The notes under the pieces: model-generated
Seen by the model: only the letters and a program-made list of their open reading frames with translations
What the model was told of the DNA's origin: nothing
Databases searched by the model: none
In this document: piece after piece, positions 43,752 to 56,286 of the stretch
How the letters are laid out: the number at the start of each line of letters is the position of its first letter
Position numbering within the stretch: the stretch's first letter is position 1
Assembly (NCBI RefSeq): GCF_037893015.1
Contig: NC_133661.1
Coordinates: 187,125,203-187,189,202 of the forward strand
Direction: 5' to 3'
DNA length: 64,000 nucleotides
Origin: Macrotis lagotis
Taxonomy: Eukaryota > Chordata > Mammalia > Peramelemorphia > Peramelidae
Translations under genes and position numbers: made by a program

Positions 43752-45005
43752 ATTGAGGAAAGGATAGAAAGTAAATTAGATAACATCTGGGAATCCATGC
43801 CCCATTTACAAGGTCTGTACACTGCTCCCCGTTGTTTCAAAGCATGTATTTTTGACATAAATATTCTTCTATTTAAGCTATATAACTGTCAATTATGGAA
43901 TAACAATCAGTTCAGAAGACTCAAGCTAGCAAATGCTTCAAAGGTCAGTGGATAGATAGATATACATGGGTTAAATCTTTCAAAAAATTTTTTTTTCACA
44001 GTGTTGACACTGTATAAATGTTCTCCTTGTTCTTTTCTCTTCACTTTGTATTAGTTCACACACGTCCTCCCAGATTTCTTTGAAACTATCCGTTTTGGCA
44101 CAAGATTTCATCACATTTATATAACATTAATTAAATCAGCCATACCCTAATTGATGGATATCCCATTTTATCTCCAGTTGCTTGATTTAACAGAAAGTTA
44201 CTTTAAATATTTTTGTCCATTTGTATCCTTTTTCTCTTTGATCTCTTTGGAGGTATAAGCTTAATAGTGATGTCACTAGGGCAAAGGATATGCACTACTC
44301 ATGTCACTCTTCAGAGGAAATTACATTGTAATGGATAGAATAACATATACAGGAAAGGGACTTTTGATTTAGGGAGTCACAGGAATGGTAAGTATAGCCA
44401 AAGAGGTGATTATTATGCTTTTTTTTTTCAGAAGCAGTAGGTGGAAAACTGGAGACAGACATGTATGGTGGCAATGCAGAACAACACCCAAGGTGGAGGG
44501 ATGGGAGGAAATCTGAGGCTACCTGGATAGCACTCAACCTCAATCATTTCCTTATTGATGTAGATTCTCCAGTGGTATGAATGACAACCCATTAATGTGT
44601 GATTTTTGTCCATGTCCTTCTGTAGATTAGCTGTCTCTTGTGTAAGGGACCTTTCTCTGATTTCTTTTTATATTTCATGGATACCAGTGCAATTCTTAGG
44701 TTATCCATTTTTTACCAGTTACTCTCACTACATGACCAAAGGAGGTGGCCATTTCCTTTTCATAAATGCTTTTGAAACTTTTATATCTTTCAAGCAAATC
44801 ATAATTGGTAACCACCCATGTTTATCTATACACTGCCCTTTGAGGTATTTGAAGTATAGCTTGAGTCTTCTGGACTGATTATCGTTCCATAATTGGTAGT
44901 AATTTAGCTTAAATAGAAGCTTTGAAGCATCAGGGAGCACTGTATGAACCTTGTAAATGGGGCACCCAGATGTTATCCTATCCATTCTCTGTCCTTTCCT
45001 CAATC
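43752..45005. repeat. Large inverted repeat (arms ~220 bp)
   Basis: The left arm (43752-43975) and the complement of the right arm (44805-45005) share an ordered series: 'ttgaggaaaggaca/ta', 'gataacatctggg', 'ccccatttacaaggt', 'ttctatttaagcta', 'caattatggaa', 'agaagactcaagct' and 'atacatggg/aaacatggg'. About 830 bp lies between the arms, including an old L1 piece. No transposase or TIR-like end is evident. Confidence 0.75.
43985..44340 (-). repeat. Old L1 ORF2/3' fragment
   Basis: 'ctaattgatggatatcccat' and 'tgatgtcactagggcaaagg' are degenerate versions of blocks in the younger L1s. It lies in the loop of the inverted repeat. Confidence 0.6.
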
Positions 45006-45089
45006 TGAATCCAACTATTTGTCTAGCTATAATGCCTGTCCAAACCCAGCCACCCCTACTATTATTACTATTTTATTTTATTTTGGGTC

Positions 45090-46305
45090 TTTTTTCCCCT
45101 TCTTTTTGTTTTTTGCAGGGCAATGGGGATCAGGTGGCTTGCATGTTAAGAATATTTATATTTTCTAATTTTTATACTTTTTATTAACACACTTACAAAA
45201 AACATTCAAACACTGGAAAAATTAAATAACTTTGGAAGCAGAGCTCAAAGCTTTCTGCTTACATATAAGTGACAATTCAGAGCTGTTGGCACAAAAAAAA
45301 TCCACATTCATAAAACCCTTACTACTATATATCAAACATAAGTTAAGTAAATCATAGGCACTAGTTTATCAAATGCACATTTCTTCCATAAGTCTAACCA
45401 CAGAGAATCCTTAAGATTTTCCCAAACAGAAAAATTGGCAGTGCACAAAGGCTTCCTAGTTAAAAAAAAAAATTCAATTTTTCTCTTCAGGAAAACAGAA
45501 GCCAAATGTCTGTGGTAGTAGAACAGCAGGTAAAAAGGTTGCTTTACCAAACCCAAGTTCAGAATACCTTTTTAGTAAGTGATGAAGTAGTTGAATTTTT
45601 AAAAAATATATATTTTCAGATGCAGCCATTTAAAAACAAAGTTAAATAACCTGAATATTCCTTTTGAAACTCATTTTCAAACTGAAAGATTAATTTTTTT
45701 CACAATAGATCAATTAAAATTCCTATTAGACTGCAGCATTTTTTTTTGCAATGTTGCACTGAAAACAGGCCTGTTTTTATGGCAATAGCTAGTTCTTTCA
45801 CTTATATGCTTATATAATTAAGCAACCTCACCCATGTAGATATTGTAGATATTATCAGCTGGCCTATGTTAACAAGGTGCCCAGAGGAAAAGTCACCTGG
45901 TAGTTCTAGGTTGGTGAGTATAGAAAGCCTTGCTGCCATTTTCCTTGAGTATTCAATACTGAAATAAATATATTGTGTGGTTGTCCTAGGAAAAAGTAGT
46001 CACATCTACCTTAGCATTAAAAATAACTAGTGGGTTACACAGCATAACAAAGCGCATGAACTCAGTTTACAAGTGGATGAGTTATCACCTTACCTGTAGT
46101 CTAGTTTTCTTAGTTTCCTTATCTTCCTATTTTCTTTGCCTCTGGCACTTTTTCATGGCTCCTCATCTTGTGGTGCTTCTATGCTACCATTGTACTCTAC
46201 CATTATTATGCTGGGTGATTGTTGGGTCTACGGGGCTGGATGTGGGCTCGGGTGCTCATGGCTCCAGGGCTGGTCCTTCGTCCATTGCACCACCTGGCCA
46301 TACCT
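45090..46305 (-). mobile_element. SINE interrupted by a ~1.07-kb insertion
   Basis: The SINE start (45109-45150, 'ttttgcagggcaatggggat') and the SINE end (about 46215-46305, 'ctccagggctggtccttcgt', 'ccattgcaccacctggcca') are about 1 kb apart. The outer flanks share 'attattactatttt', consistent with one original SINE insertion. The middle of the SINE is lost at the junction. Confidence 0.7.
45146..46214 (-). pseudogene. Retrotransposed mRNA 3'-UTR-like segment inside the SINE
   Basis: The complement is AT-rich, intron-free and ends with 'gttaataaaaagtataaaaa', an AATAAA signal followed by an A-rich tail. This is the profile of a 5'-truncated retrocopy of a long 3' UTR. The parent gene is not recognised, and no coding part is visible. 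Confidence 0.5.
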
Positions 46306-47290
46306 ACAATTATTACTATTTTTTTAATTTTAATTTTTTTCTCTCCCCTTTATCTCTCAAGCAAGTCTATATTCATGGGGGGAAGGGTGTATTTCGTTTA
46401 CTCTTAAACAAGAATGTTTTATTAATGTAAAAAAAACAAAACAAAGCATTTGTACAAAATGAGAATAATGCCTGTCCAAGATCTATGTAGCAAGTGGTAA
46501 AGCTTATAACTCAATGGGTTTTCTCTCCAACTGCATATGTCATAATCAGGGTGATAAGAATTTTCATTTGCTTGTTAACCATATTTAAACAAGACTAGCT
46601 TGAGGACTTCATCATCAATAATAAATTCAAGCAATTGGGGTTTCCCTATCATATCCCTACTCAGTATTGATAATCAGAAGGTCATTAAGCAAAGGGATAT
46701 TTATGTGGTATTATCTACATCATTTTCAGGATCATTTTATTTTTGTTTACCTTGGTGGGTATATTTTTTAAATCTTTTTTGTTGTTGTGAACTTGACAAA
46801 CATCAACAAGCCTATTTCCTTACACAAAGGAAAAACAAAAAGGCTTATGACACTTTGAATCTGTATTATACATGTAGCATGGTAAATTGATATTCTTTTA
46901 TTTTGGTGTCATTTTTCATTTCCCTTCCCCCTAAGCAAACATCTTTTTTAACTATTGTAGTCAGGCACAACAAATGTATATACATATGACTGTTCATTTG
47001 AAGACAGGCATCTCATTCTGTACCTTTGGTCCATCACCATTCTGCCAAGAGGTGGGAAGCCTGCCTTCTTATCAGTCTTCTAGAATCATACTTGGTCAAT
47101 GTGTAAATGATTCCCCTGGTTCTTCTCATTTTCATTGGTGGGATCCTGTAATTGCACTCCTCTTATCAATTATATGACAAACTTTGACTTGCCAAAGGGA
47201 ATTGTCTCCAAATCTGCCTGTTCTCTTTTCTCATTTTTCATCAAGGCTATTGCCAGTGTATCTATAGGCGATTCTTATAAAGATTTCATA
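46306..47290. other. Unassigned intergenic DNA
   Basis: A stretch near 47020-47130 ('ccaagaggtgggaagcctgc') resembles 43655-43750, so it is part of an old dispersed repeat. No gene is seen. Confidence 0.45.
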
Positions 47291-47622
47291 GAGGGGCAGC
47301 TAGGTGGCATAGTAGATAGATTACTGGCCCTGGAGTCAGGAGGACCTGAGTTCAAATCCAGACTCAGATACTTAATAATTGCCCAGCTGTGTGACCTTGG
47401 GGGAGTCATTCTTTTTGCTTGTTTTTTTCCATGGTATACATTGATCCAAATTGAATGTGATGAGAGAGAAATCATATCCTTAAGGAAGAAACATAAAGTA
47501 TAAGAGATAACAAGATCAGACAATAAGATATCAGGGTGTTTTTTTCTAAATTAAAGGTAATAGCCCTTGTAGGCAAGTCATTCTTTACCCCATTGCCTTA
47601 AATAAATAAAATTTTAAAAAAA
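47291..47622 (+). mobile_element. WSINE1/Mar1-type SINE split by an L1 3' piece
   Basis: SINE halves 47291-47414 and about 47574-47622. Outer target duplication 'aaagatttcatag' on both sides. Between them lies a minus-oriented L1 3'-UTR fragment (about 47415-47573), itself bracketed by 'agtcattcttt' copies. The L1 piece therefore landed in an existing SINE. Confidence 0.9.
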
Positions 47623-47639
47623 AGATTTCATAGAAATGA

Positions 47640-48150
47640 AAATTTAGCAGGTAATTGGTTACTGATCTCATCAATCATCAGGCATTTATTAAGTACCAGC
47701 TCCTGTAATTAAGTTGCCTCTTGCCTGGTTCTCTATTATTTTGCTAACTGATGATTTTAATTGTCTTAAAGTAAGGTACCACTTAGATGTAGCAGTGCCA
47801 CCAATACTTAAATTACAGGCAGAAGAAACATGGGATCATGGAAAGACCATAGGACCATATAAGACAAAGCTATCTGACTAGATGATCTCTAAAGCCCTTG
47901 AGGGTGCTATATTAAAAATAAGACTGAGCAAGCATCTTATCAATTCTGTCTCCTACCCAGGACTACAAAATCTAATTATTACAGAAACTGATGCTACAAA
48001 AATTTCTGGATCATGACCTAAATCTTCTTGGTTCCCATTCACTAGATTTTTTTTTTATTTTAAATTTTATTTGTGCCTTTTTTGGGGGGGCATTACACTC
48101 ATTTCTGAATATGCCTCTCCTGCCTCCTTCCTCAAAAGCTTTCCCTTGGA
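47640..48150. other. Unassigned intergenic DNA
   Basis: No gene or named repeat is seen. Confidence 0.4.
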
Positions 48151-50359
48151 GGCTAGAGGCATTCCCAATAAGATCAGGGGTGAAATATGGATGCCCATTA
48201 TCACCACTATTTAATATCGTATTAGAAATATTAGCTTCAGCAAATAGAGAAGGAAAAAGAAATTGAAGGAATTAGAATTGGGAAGGAAGAGACAAAACTC
48301 TCACTCTTTGAAAATGACATGATGGTCTACCTAGAGAATCCCAACAAATCATCCAAAAAACTACTGGAAACAATTAGGAATTTTAGCAAAGTTGCAGGAT
48401 ATAAAATAAACCTTCATAAATCCTCAACTTTTCTATATATGACTGGCAAGATACAGCAGGAAGAGCTAGAAAGAGAAATCCCGTGCAAAGTAACCTCAGA
48501 CAATATAAAATACCTGGGAGTCTATTTGCCAAGACAGATTCAGAAACTTTTGAAAACAATTATTAAACACTTCTCATACAAATTAAATCAGATTTAAATA
48601 ACTGGGCAAATATAAACTGCTCATGGATAGGGAGAGCTAATATAATAAAAATGACAATTCTACCAAAACTAAACTACCTGTTTAGTGCCCTACCAATCAA
48701 AATTCCAAAAAATTACTTTAATGAGTTAGAAAAAGCTGTAAGTAAATTCATATGGAGAAATAAAAAATCAAGAATTTCCAGGGATTTAATGAAAAAAAAG
48801 TACAAAAGAAGGAGGCTTAGCCCTACTTGATCTAAAATTATATTATAAAGCATCAGTCATTAGTATTGGCTAAGAAACAGAGTGGTAAACAAGTGGAATA
48901 GACTAGGTGCAATAGCAAGAAACGATTATAGTTATCTGCTGTTTGATAAACCCAAAGAGTTCAGCTATTGGGATAAAAACTCTCTCTTTGATAAAAACTG
49001 CTGGGAAAATTGAAAATTAGTATGGAACAAACTTAGATTAGACCAACACCTCACACCCTTTACCAAGATAAGATCCAAATGGAAACAGGATTTAGACATT
49101 AAAAAAAACAATACTATAAGCAAATTAGAAGATCAAGGACTAGTTTACCTATCAGATCTATGGAAAGGGAAGCAGTTTATGACTAAAGAAGAGATGAAGA
49201 ACATCACCAAAACCAAACTAGATGATTTTGATTACATTAAATTAAAAAGTTTTGCACAGATAAAACCAAGATCAAAAGAAATGTAGTAAACTGGGAAACA
49301 ATCTTTACAACTATTGATTCTGACAAAGGACTCATTTCTAAAATATACAGAGAACTGAGTCATTTAAAAAAAAAAAAGCTATTCCCCAGTTGACAAATGG
49401 TCAAAGGATATGCAAAGGCAATTTACAGATGAGGAGATCAAAGCAATCCATAGTCATATGAAAAATTGCTCTAAATCATTAATTATTAGAGAAATGCAAA
49501 TTAAAGCTTCTCTGAGGTACCACCTCTCAAGACTGGCCAATATAACCAGAAAGGATAATGATCATTGTTGGAAGGGTTGTGGGAAATCTGGGACACTATT
49601 ACACTGTTGGTGAAGCTGTGAACTCATCCAGCCTTTCTGGAGAGAAATTTGGAACTATGCCCAAAGGACAACAAAAATGTGCATACCCTTTGATCCAGCA
49701 ATACCATTACTGGTCTATACCCTGAAGAGATGATGAAAAAGGGTAAAAACATCACTTGTACAAAAATATTCATAACAGCCCTGTTTGTGGTGGCAAAGAA
49801 TTGGAAATCATGTAAATGTCCTTCAGTTGGGGAATGGCTTAGCAAAGTGTAGTATATTTATGTCATGGAACACTATTGTTCTATTTGAAAAAAGAATGGA
49901 TGGGAATTCAGGGAAGCCTGGAGGGATTTGCATGAACTGATGCTGAGTGAGATGAGCAGAATCAGAAAAACACTGTACACCCTAACAGCAACATGGAGGT
50001 GATGATCAACCTTGATGGACACACTTATTTCATCAGCGCAACAACCAGGGACAATTTTGGGCTATCGGCAATGGAGAATACCATCTGCATCCAAATAAAG
50101 AACTGTGGAGTTTGAACAAAGTTCAAGGACTATTCCTTTTAATTTAGGAAAAAAACAACTTATTGTCTGATCTTGTTATCACTTATACTTTTTGTTTCTT
50201 CTTTAAGGATATGATTTCTCTCTCATCACACTCAATTTGGATCATTATACAACATGGAAACAATGTAAAGACTGACAAATTGCTTTCTGTGGGGGGGTGA
50301 GAGGGAAGTAAGATTGGGAGGAAAATTGTAAAACTCAAAATAAATAAAATCTTTAAAAA
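48151..50359 (+). mobile_element. L1, 5'-truncated, RT domain to 3' end
   Basis: Starts in the ORF2 reverse-transcriptase domain ([20 protein letters not shown]; the catalytic F-A-D-D region reads FENDMMVYLENP). It runs through the C-terminal region and the 3' UTR to an A-tail. Imperfect target duplication 'aaagctttcccttg' / 'aaagctgtcccttg' at the two ends. Several stops and frameshifts and a mutated catalytic motif; not active. Confidence 0.9.
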
Positions 50360-50374
50360 AAAAAGCTGTCCCTT

Positions 50375-50734
50375 GTAAAAAGATTATATAAAAAGAAATA
50401 GTTTGGATATCCATTCCTCAGGCTGTGAGCATTCCCACTAAGGTCACAGAAAGTTCCATTTGAACATTTTGTATTTATGAGAGTATTCATTCTGGCTTTA
50501 TGGAGGTCCATTGGATTTCTATGTAAAGATATTTCAAGTCCTTTGTATCTTTTGTGGTTATTATAACATAATCACTGCCCAGCTCCCATCATCACATTCC
50601 CTTGTCATCAAGAAAAGCAATGAAGCAAAACTTAATGACACAGTGAAGATGAAATATTAAAAAAATACTATTGTATTCATCTGGCACATTCTGATCTCCA
50701 TCCCATTGTTATCAAGATAAATGGTTGGGTGGGG
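50375..50734. other. Unassigned intergenic DNA
   Basis: Nothing is recognised. Confidence 0.4.
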
Positions 50735-50880
50735 CAGCTAGGTGGCCCAGAGGATAGAGCATCGACCCTGGAGTCAGGAGGACCTGAGTTCAAATCCAGC
50801 CTCAAACACTTAATAATTACCTAGCTGTGTGGCCTTAGGCAAGTCACTTAACCCATTGCCTTAATAAATTAAAAAAAAAA
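50735..50880 (+). mobile_element. WSINE1/Mar1-type SINE
   Basis: Complete copy with A-tail, flanked by 'gataaat(g/a)gttggg' duplications. Confidence 0.93.
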
Positions 50881-50970
50881 ACAAAGATAAATAGTTGGGG
50901 AAGTCAAGTAGTACAAAGGATGAGGGAGAGCACTCTAAGCTTTCTAGAGACCACCAGTGCAAATGTCCGG

Positions 50971-51024
50971 AGTCCAGAGATGGAGTGTCTTCTTTTAAGT
51001 CCAGAGATGGAGTGTCTTCTTTTG
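50971..51024. repeat. 27-bp direct tandem duplication
   Basis: 'agtccagagatggagtgtct' plus 'tctttt' occurs twice in a row (50971-50997 and 50998-51024) with one terminal difference. Confidence 0.95.
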
Positions 51025-51424
51025 AAGTGTTGGGGGGTAATGGAAGATGGAAGAAAACTGAAGAAAGAGGGGAGAAGTTTATTGAACCTAGAGGAGATAG
51101 TGAACCACTGCAATTTTTTGAGTGTGGGGTGGGGTAACAAAGATAGACTTATATTGGAAAACCCCAAAGAGACGTTCTGGGAAACCCCAGAGAAACCAAA
51201 CACCAAGTCTCTGGAAGAGAACTTGGGAAAACTCTTAGGAGCTTGTTTTAGCCAGGCTTTATTTTATTTCCATTTCCCAGTTAATCCTAACATTTCAGAG
51301 TCCAAGTTAAGCACTTATAACATTGCAGTTAATTCTAACCTATTTTAAAGGAAAGAAAAGAGGATCCTGGATTGGTCAATAGGAGGGTCACAGGAATAGT
51401 CATGCTGGAGAAAAAGTGATTTTT
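51025..51424. other. Unassigned intergenic DNA
   Basis: A plus-strand open frame through 51348 has no recognisable domain and no splice context. I do not call a gene. Confidence 0.4.
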
Positions 51425-52433
51425 ATTTATTTTTTTTTAATTAAAGATTTTATTTATTTTGAGTTTTACAATTTTCCCCCATCTTACTTCCCTCTCCCCA
51501 CTCCCCCACAGAAAGCAATTTGTCAGTCTTTACATTGTTTCCATGTTGTACATTGATCCAAATTGAGTGTGATGAGAGAGAAATCATATCCTTAAGGAAG
51601 AAACATAAAGTGTAAGAGATAACAAGATCAGACAATAAGATATCAGTTTTTTTTTCCTAAATTAAAGGGAATAGTCCTTGAACTTTGTTCAAATTCCATG
51701 GTTCTTTATCTGGATACAGATGGTATTTTCCATTGCAGATAGCCCAAAATTGTCCCTGGTTGTTGCACTGATGAAATAAGTGTGTCCATCAAGGTTGATC
51801 ATCATGCCCATGTTGCTGTTAGGATATACAGTGTTCTGGTTCTGCTCATCTCACTCAGCATCAGTTCATGCAAATCCCTCCAGGTTTCCCTGAATTCCCA
51901 TCCCTCCTGGTTTCTAATAGGATAATAATGTTCTATGACATACATATACCACAGTTTGCTAAGCCATTCCCCAACTGAAGGACATTTACTTGATTGCCAA
52001 TTCTTTGCCACCACAAACAGGGCTGTTACGAATATTTTTGTACAAGTGATGTTTTTACCCTTTTTCATCATCTCTTCAGGGTATAGGCCAGTAGTGGTAT
52101 TGCTGGATCAAAGGGTATGCACATTTTTGTTGCCCTTTGGGCGTAGTTCCAAATTTCTCTCCAGAAAGGTTGGATGAGTTCACAGCTTCACCAACAGTGT
52201 AATAGTGTCCCAGATTTCCCACAACCCTTCCAACAATGATCATTATCCTTTCTGGTCATATTGACCAGTCTGAGAGGTGTGAGGTGCTACCTCAGAGAAG
52301 CTTTAATTTGCGTTTCTCTAATAATTAATTATTTTGAGCAAATTTTCATATGACTGTGGATTGCTTTGATCTCCTCATCTGTAAATTGCCTTTGTATATC
52401 CTTTGACCATTTGTCAACTGGGGAATGGCTTTT
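51425..52433 (-). mobile_element. L1, 5'-truncated, complete 3' end
   Basis: Minus-oriented L1 tail from 'ggtcaaaggatatacaaagg' to the terminal repeat of its 3' UTR, with a clear 15-bp target duplication 'gaaaaagtgattttt' (51410-51424 and 52434-52448). Confidence 0.95.
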
Positions 52434-52489
52434 GAAAAAGTGATTTTTGAAAAGAAAGAATGATAGAGGCAAGTATCACTTTTGCTGAT

Positions 52490-53065
52490 TGAGTGACTGT
52501 CCTTTGCAATGGAAGAGGACCATAACATCAATGAATGATGCCATGACATGCACTTTATGTTGCTTATGGTGAAGGATATGTTGTACAAAGACATTTCTCA
52601 CTGCCTTCCTAGAACCATTATCACCCCATGGCCAGATTTAATAGGAAACAGGCATGGATACTGTGAGAGGCCTTGGCTTTATGGATGTGGGTCCCTTCCA
52701 TATTAGTTCTCCAGCAACACCAAGCAAAGAGCAAGAATGTGATTTACTGATGACAAATTGGCAGCCACAAGATATATCCAAATCTGTCCCTTGATCTAAT
52801 CATCAGTATGGTGATCTTTTGGTGATAGTCTTTCAACAGTCTCTCCAGAATAAGGTAAAGTTTCTTATGGACAACTCATTGGTATGGTACAATTTGGTGA
52901 CAAGCTTTTGATAGTAGGGTGAGGCTAACCAGTCACTGAGAGGTCAGTGCTACTCAACTCTACAAATACACTCCTCCAGACTCCAACTCACCAAGCTCAC
53001 CTGGACTTACTGGGATGAGGCCAGAATCCCAAAGTTTTCCATTATGCAGGCTTCTCTCTTGGGAC
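52490..53065 (-). repeat. RTE-clade LINE / long SINE tail, degenerate
   Basis: Reverse-oriented 'tttgcaatggaagaggacca' and 'atgatgccatgacatgcact' correspond to the tail of the long Mar1/RTE-type element at 58338. The continuation looks LINE-like, but I cannot place it exactly. Confidence 0.45.
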
Positions 53066-54090
53066 AAACTCATTGCACAGTGATCCTGCCCTTCACAAAG
53101 AAAAGAGTACTCTCCCTGGGACTACCATAGATTTCACCTTGCCATGTCTTTCTCCACCATTCTTGATTTGGGAATCTGAACTAGACTCCTTTTTGAAAGG
53201 CAAAGGGCAATGGAGGCCATTGCAAGTCCCTTTGGAATGGGAACCATACTCACCTATCTATCAGGACCTACTGACCCATATTCAACTTCTATTTACACAA
53301 AACCCTTCTCTACTTCAACCTTCAAAAGTTCTTGTTTTGCTATGTGAGAGTGTGATTTGTTTTGCTTTGTTTTTTTAATTTTTTTAATAAAAGTGCTATT
53401 GAACTTGTGTGAAAGATTTGGGTTTTTGTTTTTTAATCTATATTTCCAGCCTAATGAGTTTCTTCAAGTAAGCTTAAAACCACTGAATCCCCAAACCACA
53501 GAGCCATTTGAAGAATGAGAAGATTATAGGACTGGATATGTGCTACTTCTGAGGTTCTTTCTTCTCTTTTTTTTAGCTTATTTTTCTTCCTTTTTCTTCC
53601 TCTAATCGTACTGCCATCACCTTAATTTATAGGTTACAGCATAGACAAAAAAGAAGAGAGAGAAGCAAAGAAAGACAGAAATAAAATCTTACCCTGGCCC
53701 AGTACTGCTCCTTTCAGAATGCAGAGTCAGTATCAGACTGTAATTATTTATCTTACATGATATTATTTTCTGAACTTTTTCTGCAAAATTGGTGAATCTA
53801 TTAGATACCTTTTGAATTTTGGAGGTAGAAGTAAAAAGGTTGAATCAAACATGTTTGAATTTGTGACCTGCGATAGACCTTATCTAAGAACTTGCTATGA
53901 AAGAAGAATCTCAGATGATAAAGATATAAAGGAGTCTAAATTCAGCTTAGAAAGTCAAATCCTCTTGTGGTCCTTCTGTGAGAGTCTCAGAAAGAAAGAG
54001 ATAAAGGGAGAGAGAAGATTATAAACATTATAAAATGCACATATAATATGTCATCTATAGTCAAACATAAATTTCTATGTGGATAAAAGC
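53066..54090. other. Unassigned intergenic DNA
   Basis: No recognisable gene. A plus-strand frame of 101 codons (53073-53378) shows no known domain. Confidence 0.4.
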
Positions 54091-54215
54091 ATAATGAACT
54101 AAATTGAGATCTGGTCTTAGACACAGAAAGACCTGGGTTCAAGTCCCACCTCTGACAAATACTAACTTTAGACAACTTACCTACTTTCTCAGTGCCCTAA
54201 GCATCTTCTCAGAGG
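54091..54215 (+). repeat. Ther1/MIR-class SINE fragment
   Basis: 'aagacctgggttcaagtccc' with 'gacaacttacctactttctc' marks an old SINE. Confidence 0.6.
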
Positions 54216-54365
54216 TATTCACTAGTATTGATAAAGGTAGTTTGCTCATCTGATTATATCCTATGCCAATGAAATCACAGCTACAAGGGAAAATAAAGGC
54301 TTGTTAAATGGGAACAATAAAATTACAGAAAAAAAAATCACACATCTAGTTCCTACCCTAAAGAT

Positions 54366-54455
54366 ATATATATATATGTATTAATTGTATATATATATAT
54401 ATAAACAAATAAACATGTATATATATATATATATAAACATATGATATATATATTC
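54366..54455. repeat. TA microsatellite cluster
   Basis: Three runs of ta repeats are separated by short AT-rich spacers. Confidence 0.9.
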
Positions 54456-54734
54456 ATTAATGTATAATAAAATTAAATGCTAAGGATATGGTACAGATAA
54501 TAAGTATTATTCAGAGAAGAGATATAACTTAGGGGTTAGCTGGAAAAGATGGTATTTGATCTAAGTTTTGATAAGGTAGTATTTAAGGAAGGAAGGAAGC
54601 TGTAGATAAGATTTTAGGGTAATGGAAAGGTATAAACTGTTATAAATGGCTTGAGAATACTTAGTCCAGAGTGATTAAAAATGGATTTTTTTTTAACTAA
54701 GACATCTTAATAAATGACATACCTATCTCAAGGT

Positions 54735-54748
54735 GGGGGGGGGGGGGG
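54735..54748 (+). repeat. Poly(G) run
   Basis: A run of 14 G in an AT-rich context. Length may vary between alleles or be a sequencing limit. Confidence 0.85.
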
Positions 54749-54749
54749 A

Positions 54750-55406
54750 GAAATTCCAGAAATGTTAGGTCTTATATGCAGTTTGTTCCAATCATTGGCT
54801 AGGGTCACAAATCTAATTATTATATTTGTCTCCATACATTTTCCCCTCCCTGCTCATTATACTAATGAGCAAGAACAAATACCTCCTTGAGTATGTGCAA
54901 AAGAGAAGGATGCAGACCCTAGGTTAACTCTGAACTAGGTGGGGCAGACCTCAGTTTTTGATCAAATTGAGGCTAAGTCTTAATTCATTACCTGCCCCTA
55001 GGCAACAATACACGTAGACCCCAATCTTTGTAATGAAAGCTAACAATTTTCCCTTCACATTCTTGTGTAACCCAAACACCTTCATATTCCTCACATAAAC
55101 AAAGGCCTTGAACATTGTCATGGTGTCTTTGTATGACAGTTTGATGATAAAGGAGGATTCATGTTGGGAATTAGATGAAGAAAAGGTTGGATGAGTAAAA
55201 TAGGGCCAGAAGATGGAGAGCTTTAAAAAGTCTGCAGGTGTATTTGGTATGGATACAAATACACAAATTTGGAAGCCATTTGCGAAGAGGCAGTTTTTGA
55301 AGACAATGACAATAGACAAACTCTCAAAGGAAAGACCAATTTGAAATAACAGAAGGCAGAGCCTTGAAGAGAATACACATTTAGTTCATATTAAGAAGTA
55401 TGATCA
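54750..55406. other. Unassigned intergenic DNA
   Basis: A minus-strand frame of 122 codons (54951-55319) has no domain that I recognise. Confidence 0.35.
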
Positions 55407-55567
55407 GGGGCAGCTAGGTGGCACAGTGGATAGAGCACTGGCCCTGGAATCAGGAGTACCTGAGTTCAAATCCGGCCTCAGACACTTAATAATTACCTAG
55501 CTGTGTGGCTTTGGGCAAGCCACTTAACCCCATTGCCTTGCAAAAACCTAAAAAAACCAACAAAACA
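55407..55567 (+). mobile_element. WSINE1/Mar1-type SINE, near consensus
   Basis: Complete, little-diverged copy with a perfect 14-bp target duplication 'aagaagtatgatca' (55393-55406 and 55568-55581). Confidence 0.97.
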
Positions 55568-55638
55568 AAGAAGTATGATCAAAGAAGAGGGGGAGAGAGA
55601 TGGGGAATAAATGCCAGCAAAAGAGGAGACTCAAGAGA

Positions 55639-56095
55639 GTACAGTGCCATAGAATCAAAAGTATCAAGGAGATGGGAGAGATCCATAAGATCATTAATTT
55701 TTGAGGTGGAAGAGACCTCAAGAGGTCAAGTCCAACCACATCAATTTATTAATAGTAATAACAGCTAACTTTATATAACTCTTTAAAGTTTTATGAAATA
55801 CTTTATAAAGCATTTTAAAGTACTTCACTCATATTATGTAATCTTGACAAGAACCCTATTAAGTAGGGAAGGGAACAAGTATAAAGCACCTGCTATGTGC
55901 CAGGAGCTCTGCAAATATTATCTCATTTTACTTAAGACAGTATTACATGTTATATTATCCCCATTTTGCAGATGAGCACAGTGAGGATGAGAAAGTGAAG
56001 CAATTTGCTCAGGACCACTCAACTGGCAAATATCTGAAGCAGATTTGAACAAAGTTTGTTAAGGATCTCAATCTAGCATTCTATCCTTATGCCAT
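55639..56095 (+). repeat. MIR-bearing repeat, partner of 1079-1535
   Basis: Same block order as the copy at the left end: 'agtatcaaggagatgggaga', then 'agagacctcaagaggtcaag', 'cagctaactttatataactc' and a MIR body with 'gctatgtgccaggagctctg' and 'ccattttgcagatgagcaca'. Confidence 0.75.
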
Positions 56096-56286
56096 CTAGT
56101 TTTGTGACAAGTAGTCCACTGACCTATCCACAAAATCTATAAATGAGGAGGCTGAGGACTAAGAAAAATTTTTTAATTTAACCCTTCCAATCAACTCTCT
56201 TCTCCTTTCTTCGGAAAGTCATTGGTTCCATGCTTTTGACCAGTACCTTAATGCCTCCCTAGCTGTTTTCCAAGACTCTGAAGATA

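Noticed and set aside
43680-43790. Peptide resembling the PARP2 segment LLLLSEVALGQCNEL (here HQLSEVALSQCIEQ)
   Set aside because: The bases belong to a dispersed repeat also seen at 47020-47130, and PARP2 has an intron in the middle of this peptide. No other PARP2 exon is nearby. Treated as coincidence.
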